Origin: Neelides folsomi
Lineage: Eukaryota; Arthropoda; Collembola; Neelipleona; Neelidae
Direction: 5' to 3'
DNA: 64,000 nt
Assembly: GCA_034687125.1 (NCBI GenBank)
Contig: JAQGBZ010000054.1
Span: 186,001-250,000 of the forward strand
Below are positions 52,501 through 64,000 of this stretch, one piece after another. A program made the position numbers and the translations under genes. Below the pieces are notes generated by a model, which worked only from the letters and a program-made list of their open reading frames with translations, was not told the origin of the DNA and searched no databases. Numbering within the stretch: position 1 is the first letter of the stretch; every line of letters begins with the position of its first letter.

Positions 52501-55500
52501 AATCAATATAAACTTTTATTAAACTTGTTGCCTGTCCAAAATAGGGATTAACTTTCAAAACCATCTTTTTGTGGGAATGTCAAATTAAAATAACCAAATG
52601 AAGTTTCCAGGATTAGATATGTGAATATGAGATGTATTGTTATCATTTTATACGGGATATTTACCTATTATGTACCATATACCATACTTAGAGTACATAA
52701 TGTGCTCTAAAGTACATTTTGTAAGGGTGGGGGCATGTAAATGTCAATATCACATAGTAATTATGTACATCGTTTGAATTTTAAGCTGAATTCAACGAAT
52801 TCCAAACCACCAGCACCACCCACACAAAAATTTGAAAATTTCAGATTGTTCATTTGACTTATTCGAGCTCAACAAAGATGAATTGCCTTTGTCAGAAAAT
52901 TCCGAGTGTCCGAGCATTACAACTTTTACCTTTTAAACATTTACTCCAGCCTAATCAAATGAAAACAAATGGTAACTCTTAAAAGGAAGGTCTAGTGATT
53001 TTAAAGTGGCTTCACAGTTTTATTAATTAAAACGCTATTTCAACTTCCATTCATTAATTGATGAGATGGTTGGAAAGTCAAAATGATTTGTTAAGGCTGT
53101 TGAAGGAGAATTTGAGGAAAGTGAATTCATATCTACTACAATATAAATGCTTTTAAGCTTCCATTGATTTAATATACATTACATTATTACTTATTACACA
53201 TTAATGTATGTATGCTAGCAAAGCTCATGATTTAAACATTGCACTTACACTTAGAATTAATACTAAAGCAAAGCTCTGTAAGCTTCATTCAAACCTCTAA
53301 TTGAATACACGTCATAGTCTAATAGTAAATACAAATATGTACAAAGGTACGAAATGCATTTAGATTAAATGCTTTTAACTTTTAACCCATTGTGAATTAT
53401 GCTTTTAAAATGAAAAGAAATAAATATTATCTATATATCTGTATATATAAGACACATTTCAGTTTAGACAATATATTTGTATTACAATATATGTACTTAA
53501 TTTTTAGATAGTAGAGTATAAATTCCAGTGTGAAAGTTGAATTTACTTTTGTAATCTTTAAACTTTGGCTTTAATTTAAATATCATTATGGCGTTAGAGA
53601 CATCCATTCAAGATAAAATGATTTATTTGAAAGTTTATAAGATTATATACATCTTTATATTACTTTATATACTAATTATGTATGTTAGAGATACATTTAG
53701 AAAGTGAAACTAATTTTGAATAAGATTTAACTATTGACTCGTATAATGAAATAAGTAACTAAAATATATGAATACAATATTCTAAACTCGAATGACACCA
53801 GGATATGATTTACAACATTAAACTTGTAATTTAATAATTTTCTAAAAAATGAACAAGTTGATTAGTGCGTTCATTATAGGTATTTCTACATATTTTCTAC
53901 TTTAAACTATGAAATTAAAAATGTAAAGTTAATTTCATTTATACGATAAATAAGTATGTTACATATTAAATACATTCTGATATTTATAGGTGTAAACTTG
54001 AAAACATCATCGCTTAAGGCTATAATCTTGACCTAATGAGCACGAGGAAAAGGCCAGGGAATTTTCTTGATTTTAATCGTTCCACATGCCAAAATAGTTA
54101 TGTAGTTAGTTCTAAGCTCTCACTCACTTCAGTTATGCATCAAACCTTCAAGGACTAACCTCCATTTACCTGTATCATACATCTTGTTTCTGGCTAGTTC
54201 TCACTTTTAATCATAAATTAATAATAATTAATACATAATGTATGCAGCTCATGTTCCATACTTATAGGAAATTTTTAATAATTAAATCATTTAATGTATT
54301 TAATAATTTCCTTACATTCTAATAACATATATTTAATAGTTAGAAATACAAAATATGAAAATATTCCAATGGTACATATAAAATTAAAACGATTAAAATA
54401 AAAGTACTAAAGATCCAATCTTGTAACAATTATTTATCATCTTGAGCATCCCGATATTCCTCGTTTTAAAATTTTGGCACCGCTTTGGTTATTAGTCTTT
54501 AAGAATAATCCCCCACAGGTGGTTTTTTTGCATATTGTTATTCCATTGGATTCATACTTACATAGTTGGGGTAGGGCAAGGGGTTGAGAAGGACCAAGAA
54601 TGTAAATGTTAAGAATGCTGCATGCAGATGGTCGAGAGAGGTATTTTCTTATAAACTCTCGGCAAGGTTTGTTCATTATAATCATTATATGTGAATGGTT
54701 GAATTGAGTGACGTGCAAATGAGCAACAATGGAGTGAAACGAGGAGCTTCCCTATGTTTCAATAGACGAGCCCTATTTAACCATAATGGTTAGGAGGGTC
54801 GTGAATCTCATGAAGGAAAATCAACCCCATAAAGAATCTTCACCATCAGTCTCTTTTCAATCTCGATCCTCTGCACGTCATTGTCTCCTTTGGTACTTCA
54901 ATTGTTACGACCATCCCACCCACACATTTTACAAAACCAAACGAGATTTTCCTCATACTTGATCAAATAGAGGCTCTATTATAGAACTTTCCTATTTGCT
55001 GCTTTTGTAGTGTTGTGCATTGAGATAGATAGACCTAAAAGTGAAACGAACAAGTTTTTTGTAAAATTAGTTTAATATTAAATATTGTTCTGCATCCAAA
55101 TAATCCCCAAACTCAAGAGGAAATTGAATGAATTTATTAATATTTCGCAAATGCCAGTTTTGATTATATAAATTATTCATTTGATATTTAATTTATGTGC
55201 GGAAGAGTGCTTAGACAGATACTAAGGAGGAGTCGGATAGGAAAGCTATTGAATAATTTTCAAGTTCGTTGAGAAGATTGCGGTTCGGAATAATATTAAA
55301 TTACATCTAGATCAGGAGGTTGAGAACAGTTTCTTAAACAAGCACACGTCTACCCGCGATATAGATTTCATTTAAACTGGATTTGAAATAAAAATGAACT
55401 AAATTGAATTCTCAATCTCAATCCAGATCCTTTTTATTGTTTTTATGCATAGTTATAATATTGAATCAACTTATTATATAAGGAACGAGCATAAGAATAC

Positions 55501-55978
55501 GAAATTCTTAAAATATGGAATGAAAGTCTAAGCACGAAGGATTTTTCTTCTGTCTGTTTTTATGTGATCCAACCAAATAAAGTACTTTGTATTCATTATA
55601 TTTTTCATGATTGTTTAATATTGTCAATTCCCTTATTTTGTTAAACCATTACTCCGAAAATTCTAAAAGTTAATCAATAATTAATTATTTAAATATTAAG
55701 TAGGCGTACTATCATAGTTTATTCATATTGTAATAAATCATTGCATAAGATACAAAGAAAGTCATTTGACTCTTCCTGTGTTGTTTCATATAAATACCAA
55801 TTTTATTGTTTGTGATATTATACCATACAATGGAATAATTAGTGGATTAACCAATCTCTTTCGTCATCAAGTTCTCCGTTGGGATTGAAGTTGGGTTGAT
55901 TGGAATCTGTGATTGGGGAATTGGTCCTTCTGTCTTTTGTTTCCCAGTGTTATCTTTCCACATCCAATAAATATCACA
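49596..55978. other. Large AT-rich intergenic region
   Basis: The longest gene-free stretch (6.4 kb). It is strongly AT-rich with scattered less AT-rich islands (about 51700-52000, 54400-54950). Open frames there, such as 54437-54718 (-), show no domain, signal peptide or splice context. At 51648 the words ACAGGGTGCGTCAAAAGT resemble a transposon end but no partner end was found. The last 150 bases are the likely promoter/5' UTR of the SLC5 gene. Confidence 0.45.
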
Positions 55979-58900
55979 ATGAATGAAAATCTTGCTGCCC
56001 GGTTCCAGTGGCCGGAATATGTCGTTTTCTCTATTATGCTCCTCATTTCGGCTGGAATTGGAGTTTTCTATGGATGCTTTGGAGGAAAGCAAAAAACCAC
56101 TTCTGAGTTTCTCATGGCCAATCGATCTATGGGTATTTAATTGCTTTTTTCCCTTCTGCTCAAAATATAATTTTTACAAGTATTCTAATATAAATAAAAA
56201 TAATGCTAATGATGTTTAAGTGATATTTAAATGATTCAATTGCGCTAAATGACTTTTTATGGTTTTAGGAGTCTTTCCAATGGCCATGTCACTTATTGCC
56301 AGGTACGAATTTATTTTTATAAATAATCTTTTATTATTTAAATACACACCTGACTGTAACTTGTAATGGACATGGCATGTCATTGAACAAACGCTTAATT
56401 TCTTAAAAATTAACGCTTGGATGTAGAGTTATATTTATTATGCATTAAATATTATAAAAACAAAAACTATATATTATAGGTACATAAATTGATTTATTAT
56501 TATGATATGAAATGGAAAAAATTGCAAAATGTAACAAAATTTTAATATTTCAGTTTTATGTCTGCCATCACATTATTAGGTAAGTTTGGATTAGATGTGA
56601 ATGGAGAGGAAGCAACAATAAATTGAATTTTTGCAAAAAGGAACTCCTGTGGAAATGTACCAGTTTGGAACACAGTACTGGGTCGTGGGGATCAGCTATT
56701 TCTTTGTTATGGCGAGCACTTCGTACCTTTACTTGCCAGTCTTCTTCAATTTACAGATCACTTCCGCCTATGAGGTGAATCAAATTCTCCTCCCGCATCT
56801 ACTCCATAAACATAATACGCTTCTTTTCACATCCAATAATTTCCAAATCCTCGATTCTTCCAAGTCTTTTTCCGAATAGCTTTATTCACTTCCAGACTCG
56901 AAACTCGTAAAGTAGGGTTTAAGAACGAAGGCAAAAAACGATATAGAAAGAAGGTTAGATTCAACAATAAAACCAGATTTAAATACTCAGGAGAAGCATC
57001 AAGTCCCTCATTATTATTCTAATTCTAAACATTCATCTCACAGAGCTTCCAACATTTAACATTTCCCATTTAATGTTAACCTATAAATTCCGCTTAATCT
57101 CTCGATCTAAAAAGCACGTTAACTTTAAATACATTTCCAAGTAGCAGCAGACGACTCGAAAAATGAAAGTACTTGAACCATCGAATTGACCTTAAAATTT
57201 CAAATGTCTTATAATTAAACATTTATTAGTTGATTAATGAATTTTTCTCATTTTATCACTTTTGTTAATGAACAAAATGATTCTAAAAGAAACTAAATGT
57301 GCACATTTATCAAATGACTTGGAGCTCGCATGCAGTTTTGAACTCTTTGAGATAATATTACGGTTCTTATCATAAGATTAGAGATTTTAAAGGTTCATTT
57401 AGTTTTAACGTTTTCTCCAATATCTAAACTGGTATTAGTTGCTTCATTTTCAAACTGGTTCATTTTGGATGGTGATGATGTTCTTTATCAGTTAACTCGC
57501 ATCATTGCAATATTAAGCATACGTTGAAGATTCAATAATGATCTTTAAATTAATTGTATCTACAAACTGTTTTCCATTTGTCGATAATGATACCTTATCA
57601 GAAATCAGATTGAGAATCATTCCCATTTGATAGTTAAATCAACATACGGTACGGTACTATTAATTCTGAAAACTTTTATAAAGAGTGTATTGGTATTTAC
57701 TACACCAAAAAGACGATGAACCCAGTTCACATTTTTTAGTAAATAAAAATACCTGTTAATTAAGATACAAACATATTAGTAGCTCGTATTTTCACATATA
57801 CAGGTATATTTTCAATAATTGATCGAGGCACGCAAAAGTAGAGAAACTGAAAATCTCTCACGCTATTGTGTTTAATACAAACTTATTAATTGGGATTTCA
57901 TGATCTTATTTGACAGTCATATCATTATGTAGTGGTTTTAACCTAAAATGATATAATCTAAATGATAATTTAATAAAATTTAACAAATGAACTTGTTCCC
58001 AGTATCTCGAAAAACGATTTTCTAAGTCGCTACGTCTTTTGGGCTCTGGAATTTTCACACTTCAAATGGTATTTTTATATCACATACCTAAAACCTACTG
58101 TAAAGACCTAAAAACCACAATATTAATAACTTTAAAGGTTTTTTTCTATAAAATGATTCCTTATTTTGTTTGATATATAATATAACTACAATAATATTTA
58201 TAGTGCATCTACATGGCCATTGTGGTTTATGCTCCAGCGTTAGCTCTTCAACAAGGTTAATTTTTACTGAACATTATTGGATCATTTTTAAAATATTACA
58301 ATATTTACATTTCTTATAATTTAAAATTATAAAGCTATAAAAATATTATTATATAATATTTATATATTAGTTGTAATCTGCAATAAGCACTGATCATTTC
58401 ATTCATATAAATATTTTATGATCGTAGTGACTGGAATAAATGTATACGGGGCCGTTGCAGCAATCTTCGTCGTTTGTATCTTTTATACTGCACTTGTAAG
58501 AGAATTACATTACAACATTACATTGTGTAATTTATTCCTTACCTAAAATTATCGTGTTGTCTAAAGTGTTGAAAATAATTTTTAATTTTAATTTGATTTC
58601 AGGGAGGGATGAAGGCAGGTGTGTGTCAAATTTCAAACATTTGACAGAATACAGTAAAAGAAGGAGGATTAACCAAAATGTTATTATTTGCTTGTTTTTA
58701 GTTATGTGGACTGACACGTTTCAAGTTTTCATCATGTTCGGTAGGAACCAAAGCCGCAAATTAAACTGTCTGAATCAACCAGTTTTATTCTTTTAGGGGC
58801 AATGCTCGCCGTGATCATCAAGGGGGCCATTGACGCAGGAGGGCCGACGGAGATCTGGAACGCAGCACTTGAAGGAAATCGCGTTGAATTTTTAAAGTAA

Positions 58901-61900
58901 CTTTTTTACAAAAACACTATATTTATGCAACGCATAACTGATATCAAACACACATAGAATTTAAAATAATTATTGATTTATTTTTTCATTTTTCTTAGTT
59001 TTGATCCTGATCCAAGAGTGAGACATACAGTCTGGGGACTTATTATTGGTAAGTACAAAATTGATTATTCAAATTAATTTATTTTGGCAATAATCAAGCC
59101 ATCTGTAAATAATATGGAATATTTAAATTTAATCATAATAAAAATAATAAATGATATGACTCTATACTATAACCCATTACTCATTACAATATTAAACTGA
59201 TATTTACAATTGTTCCTTCCTTTATTTTCAGGCGGTTACTTCACATGGGTTACAATATATGGGACAAATCAAGGCAAGCCTACATTAACAATGCAATGTT
59301 CATTAATATTAATGATAATGTATTAACGAGCTTAAATAATGTTTATCCACTTATTAGAATTATACAAAACAAAAAAGCACAATGCATGCAAAAGAGTTCA
59401 AAGTAAAAATTAATGAACTAATTTACTCTTACTTTAGCTCAAGTGCAGAGATACCTGACCGTTCCTACAAAAGGAAAAGCTCAATGGTTCGTGATTCCAT
59501 TAAACTAACTTTAATACCTAGTTTTTAATTACTTACCTTCATCAATATGATTTTATTGTGTTTAGCATTCCAGTATTAGAATCAACTGAAACAAACTTTA
59601 AAACTGAACAATAACAATAAACGAACAAATCATAATATTTTGCATATTTATGCCATTCTCTTTAATATCAAACATTATTAGTTGGTGGAAAATAAGATAT
59701 TTAGGAATATCAAGATTTCGCATATTTGTATTTCTGCATCTGCATTATATATTAATTAACGATATTTTGGATTTTAGCGCAATTTGGATAAATTGCTTTG
59801 GACTATTTTTCCTCCTAACGATATGCTGTTATGGTGGACTTGTCATTTACGCAACATACAAAGACTGTCATCCACTTTACACAGGGGTATACAAAAAATA
59901 GCCGATTTTTTAAGATAATTCCAATGAATAATCTCAGATTTTAATTATACAATTCTAAATGTCAAGCGATGGTTTTAAAATAATGAGAAGAATTCCATGG
60001 TCATTTCAATCCTGTCACTCAAGTCATGACACAATTCTTTTTTCCAGAGAGCACAAAGGCCTGATCAACTATTTCCTCTCTTTGTAATGGACACGCTGGG
60101 AGACTTCCCAGGTACTTTGCACGGAATTCCACTTAAAATCTCCATTGTGATACTTGACCTAGACATCTCATTTTTTAAGGTTTGCCTGGACTATTTGTTG
60201 CTGGAATCTTCAGTGGAGCTCTCAGGTACATTTATTCAAATACTTCCAGCTTTGCGTGTCACTTTCACCCGACTCCATTTTTATACGATTACGATTATGG
60301 ATGCAAAAACACTTTTTGTTCCATATTGCATGAATTCATGTATTGCTTGTTTACTTTAATTGCATCCAATTATTAAATTTGCATTCAGCTCTATAAAACT
60401 TAACGAATTTTTAGTGTTAATTGAACTATTAAACATACAATTCAATGTACACAATATTTACGAGTTGATAACTATACTAATAGGTATTCAGAGTGCTTTG
60501 CTTTTAAAGCCATTTCTGGCCATTTTTAATAAAAATATGAAAATTGCAGTACGGTGTCGAGTGGACTCAATTCACTTGCAGCAATTTCTCTTGGTAAGTG
60601 GTTTTTTATACATAAAAAATATAATGTCAATGATGTGAAATCGCATGACGTGATTAAGTCATTGGACCTTAATGCAATGATGAGACTTCCCTATTTAATC
60701 ACAGAAAAAGGAAATTACAAAAATGAGTTGGAATTAATTTGATTTTAGAGGACTTCATTCGCGGAACTTGCTTTCCCAATATCACAGACGAAAAAGCAAC
60801 ATTTGTATCCAAATGTCTCGCTGTTGGTTTTGGTGTCGTTTGCTTCGGTTTGGTCTTTGTGGCAGAACAATTGGGTGGAGTTCTTCAAGCTGCTCTGAGC
60901 ATTTTCGGTATGAAATGACTCAACAAAATGAGGATAATGAAATTACATCATATCAAACGTTGTTGAATAATTCGGATATTTACATAAACGAATTTCCACA
61001 TGTTGCAAATAAACTTGTGTATTTATCTCGTCAATTATACAAATTATGTTTTCGCTATTTGCAATACAGGAATGATCGGTGGACCACTTTTGGGTGTTTT
61101 CACACTTGGGATGTTCTTCCCGTATGCAAATTCAATTGTAAGTTTATTTTCAGTGAATTTACCCAAACTAATCCTTATTGAGCATGAAAGAGATATAATC
61201 CAGTATCCCTGGCTAAACATTACAAATTACTTATCCTAACATTTGGATTTGTCTAAGGGGGCGTTTATCGGAACTCTCTGCTCACTCGGATTTATGTTTT
61301 GGTTGGGTTTGGGAACCAACTTTGCTCTTGCATCCGGAGAATTGCAAGTCCCCAAATTGAACTTTAGCACAGATGGCTGCTCTCCGAATGATACGATCAC
61401 AATTCCTTTACCCAAACCTGGAATCGAGTGAGAGATTAAACTATAATTAAAACATACATATAAACATTTAATCTATAATACTGCACTACTGTACATAGCA
61501 TGAAAGATGAAACATTTAAACAAAATATTGTATCAGAAATGTGTTTTGCTATATTTTACTTACTTTCTTTGTATGAATTAGACTTAAAATCAAATCAAAC
61601 AACTTTAATACTCGTATATGGTATGTATGTTATATAATTATTAAGACTGTATTTGTTTTATTATAGGGGTGGAATGATTGAATTTTATCGGATCTCATAC
61701 ATGTGGTATAGCATGATCGGATGTTTATTAACGATCAGCGTCGGTCTCCTCGTTTCTGTTCTTACTTCAAATGTGAAAAAAACTGCGAGGCAAATTGATC
61801 CGGATCTCTTAAGCCCACCGGTCTACAAATTATACATGTACTTAGGATGGGATGTCGGGACCGAGTTTAAGCTTAAAGTACGTAAATATTCTTAAATGTT

Positions 61901-62259
61901 CTATACATACAATCGTCATCATAAATATACAAAAATATAAGGTTATATTTAAGTACTTATATTATTTTCCCATTACATATATCAATCAATAATATATGGG
62001 GTTTTCAAGTAGTGTCTTTCCTTCTTAAAATTCAAAGAAATTTTCATCGCGTGTCTCATACATTATTCAACCCTCATAAGAATTATGAACATTTTCTCCA
62101 AACTCGTTTTACACATCAAATGATATACATAAGTAGTTTTATAAGTATGAATGTTAAAAATTGCAGAAGCAAGCCTTGAAGTGCGGACTGGATAATCCGA
62201 CATTCCAGAGGGACATGATGATGAACGGGAACAAAAAGAAAAGCGAAACAAAGTTTTGA
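55979..62259 (+). CDS. SLC5 (SSS) family sodium-coupled solute symporter, SMCT/SMVT-like
   Basis: 597-residue plasma-membrane sodium/solute symporter, nearest in motifs to the monocarboxylate/iodide/multivitamin branch (SLC5A5/6/8/12). 22 exons: 55979-56132, 56269-56302, 56554-56579, 56641-56774, 58003-58068, 58204-58255, 58428-58495, 58603-58618, 58702-58740, 58797-58896, 58999-59048, 59232-59273, 59438-59486, 59778-59886, 60048-60111, 60180-60225, 60550-60593, 60749-60907, 61070-61137, 61258-61427, 61667-61877, 62167-62259; all phases agree. Motifs: EFLMANRSMG, GTPVEMYQFGTQYW, YLPVFFNLQITSAYE, VTGINVYGAVAAIF, MWTDTFQ, TNQAQVQRYL, PGLFVAGIFSGALS, STVSSGLNSLAAI (sodium site segment), GGPLLGVFTLGMFFP. 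Exons of 16, 26 and 34 nt are true microexons. The intron after exon 12 is GC-AG (CAAG|GCAAGC). The tail ends TKF, fitting a class I PDZ ligand as in SMCT1. The substrate cannot be read from sequence. Confidence 0.95.
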
Positions 62260-62500
62260 CCTAAATTCAATTTTGGATGACGAAAGAACCCAATTAGCTT
62301 ATATGATGAGATCCCGAACAACTTATGACATTTCAATTACGATTGTTCTATAAATGGCTTATAATGTATACCATATATCAAATGTTGTAAAAACCATATA
62401 AAAATATTACATAACATGCAAAACCAATATTTTTTCAATTTAATTATAATATAACTTTCTAAATATTTTGATTAGAAATAATATGAATCTGTTGTAAACA

Positions 62501-62506
62501 AATAAA
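62501..62506 (+). terminator. Candidate poly(A) signal of the SLC5 gene
   Basis: AATAAA about 240 nt after the stop codon, between the two convergent genes. Confidence 0.4.
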
Positions 62507-62597
62507 ATATTAGAACATGATATATAAAATAAAAGTATAATAATGTTTATCTATATTAGTATATTATTAATTATCAAATATTAAATAAATATGCGTT

Positions 62598-62603
62598 TTT
62601 ATT
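62598..62603 (-). terminator. Candidate poly(A) signal of the multi-pass protein gene
   Basis: Minus-strand AATAAA about 210 nt after the stop codon of the gene at 62811-63627; the two convergent 3' UTRs would then not overlap. Confidence 0.35.
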
Positions 62604-62810
62604 TTGAAATCGTCATTAATTACATTTGTTATCTGTATCTGTACATACAAACTTCACTAACTCACTACCATACATACATTAAAAGTCATTTTGACCATAA
62701 AAGTATTCACGTTTATGATATTTATCAAAAATTTTAAATATGATAATACTACTGTAAATAATGCTATTTAACATTTTGTAAAAATGGGCTTAAAGGAAAG
62801 CAGTCTTAAG

Positions 62811-63627
62811 TCATGCAATGACTTCTTCTCTCACTAATTCAAAATGCGCTCTCATCTTTTTAATCTTCCTTATCTTAATGAGAGCTCTCGCATAAGGAAT
62901 TAGAATAGGAACAACAATGAAAAGAACGAGAGCCACACCAAGGTAAATAACAACCATTGGAACATCAACACATCCAGTCGTTACTGCTACAGCAGAACCA
63001 AAGATGAGGAACAAAGCCGTTTCTCCCCAAACGTACCAAAAGACCCAAAGAGGATCTCCAACTGGAAAATAACTCGTGGCCAAAAATCCAAAGAATATCT
63101 TCATACAAGTCTGAGACATTTTCTCCTCATTGGGATTTCTTTTTTGAAGAGATTTGCTAAACTCGATGATTGAAAAAAGCATCCTGGGTAAAAGAATGGC
63201 TCCAATTCCTAATAAAAACGCAAGCATCCCTTCGTCCTTCCCAACCAGACACCGAGCTCCGACCATAAGAAAAGATACTGACATTACTCTTGAACCTGTT
63301 AAATCGAAAAATCGTTAATTCAGTCTAAAATCCAATATAAACTCAATAAATAAAAATCTCATATCCTTGTTGGATTAAGAAAATATTCAAATAATGTGTA
63401 CGATACATACCAATAAGATAGGAATATTTAGTATGAGCAGATAAAGGCAAATTTTATGTTTAGAAAAGTTGAACCATAAAGATTTTTATAAATTGCATTA
63501 TTGATTTCTTACCAAAACTTGAAAACATCCTTATGCTTATGAAAATTTTTGAAGCTGGGCTGTAATGAGCTTTTCTTATTGAGCCCTCGTACAAATCAGT
63601 TCTCGAAGGAAGATTCCCATTTGTCAT
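62811..63627 (-). CDS. Unrecognised multi-pass membrane protein, 199 aa
   Basis: Two exons, 63627-63513 and 63295-62811, join at phase 1 (TTT G|GT TCA) with a good donor (GTAAGA) and acceptor (TTTAACAG). I do not recognise the family. The protein begins MTNGNLPSRTDLYEGSIRK, then shows hydrophobic segments at about 47-56 (MSVSFLMVGA), 64-82 (GMLAFLLGIGAILLPRMLF), 104-114, 121-141 (LWVFWYVWGETALFLIFGSAV) and 149-172 (VPMVVIYLGVALVLFIVVPILI), so four or five membrane passes are likely, ending in a basic cytosolic-type tail (KIRKIKKMRAHFELVREEVIA). The charged loop FSKSLQKRNPNEEKMSQ separates helices two and three. An upstream exon cannot be excluded, because the flank at 63628-64000 was not resolved. 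It converges with the SLC5 gene. Confidence 0.75.
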
Positions 63628-64000
63628 CACAATTAAATTCAGTATTACGTTTAAGATAGTAAAAACACCTTAAAAATATTCAAAATTAATAAAAAATTTA
63701 AAAATATTTTGTTTGAATATTATGTTTATGTTTGTTGAGTAAGAATATTTTAATAATATTTAAATTCTCTGTATTTATATTCTCTGTTATTTTAGTCGAA
63801 AGCCACTGAATAAGATGAAAGAGGGTTAGGATGAAAGATGTTACGTTTTATTTTTATAAATTACTTTCCTAATTTGTATAAAGTGAAACAAGTCAAGAAA
63901 ATATAAGTAGGAAGATGAAGAATGTGAAAATCTTTTTATTATGTTTTTGAGGTTTTTAAAGTCCAACTCTTGTGAGAAATGCGAAAGAGATTTGTGCTTT
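63628..64000. other. 5' flank of the multi-pass protein gene
   Basis: AT-rich; no further exon was recognised before the window edge. Confidence 0.4.

Noticed and set aside
54437-54718. 93-codon open frame on the minus strand
   Set aside because: No recognisable features and no neighbouring exons; likely chance in a less AT-rich patch.

Overview
The window is AT-rich nuclear DNA from an invertebrate animal. Genes are split by GT-AG introns (a few GC-AG), intergenic spaces are long and very AT-rich, and an allatostatin triple-C neuropeptide gene points to an arthropod. A springtail or similar small hexapod/pancrustacean is my guess, and the exact taxon is inference. All gene models were assembled by hand from splice sites, reading phase and family resemblance; no alignment or search was run.

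Left to right. (1) Two head-to-tail integrin beta genes lie on the minus strand: a 5' part that runs off the left edge (269-1469) and a complete 15-exon, 816-residue copy (3167-7266). (2) A 5.5 kb intergenic stretch carries a 1.15 kb long-inverted-repeat element (8447-9598) and a hAT-like non-autonomous element filled with a GGAAC-type minisatellite (10166-10740). (3) A Pmp3/UPF0057 small membrane protein gene is at 12777-12950 (+). (4) Two PRXL2-type thioredoxin-fold genes are on the minus strand. The one at 19426-20645 has the redox motif CxxC. The one at 15086-16087 has an in-frame TGA in place of the first Cys, and a SECIS-like stem-loop lies in its presumed 3' UTR (14819-14889), so it is a candidate selenoprotein. 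(5) Two ATP-citrate lyase genes sit in tandem on the plus strand. The second (30006-35769) is complete at 1093 residues. The first (22585-28156) ends where the citrate-synthase-like domain should begin and has lost two metal ligands of the ATP-grasp site. (6) A secreted Gly/His/Tyr-rich protein gene is at 37291-38387 (-). (7) A second hAT-like element is at 40602-41311. (8) An allatostatin triple-C (AST-CCC) precursor gene is at 45149-49548 (+), with a 3.7 kb intron. (9) A 22-exon SLC5-type sodium/solute symporter is at 55979-62259 (+), converging on an unrecognised multi-pass membrane protein gene at 62811-63627 (-).

The genes do not form one pathway. Three families (integrin beta, PRXL2, ACLY) are present as adjacent same-strand pairs, so local tandem duplication followed by divergence is the main theme. 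In two pairs the divergence reaches the catalytic residues: Sec versus Cys in PRXL2, and loss of the lyase domain and metal ligands in the first ACLY copy. The most interesting items are the candidate Sec-containing PRXL2 protein with its SECIS element and the truncated ACLY-like probable pseudoenzyme.
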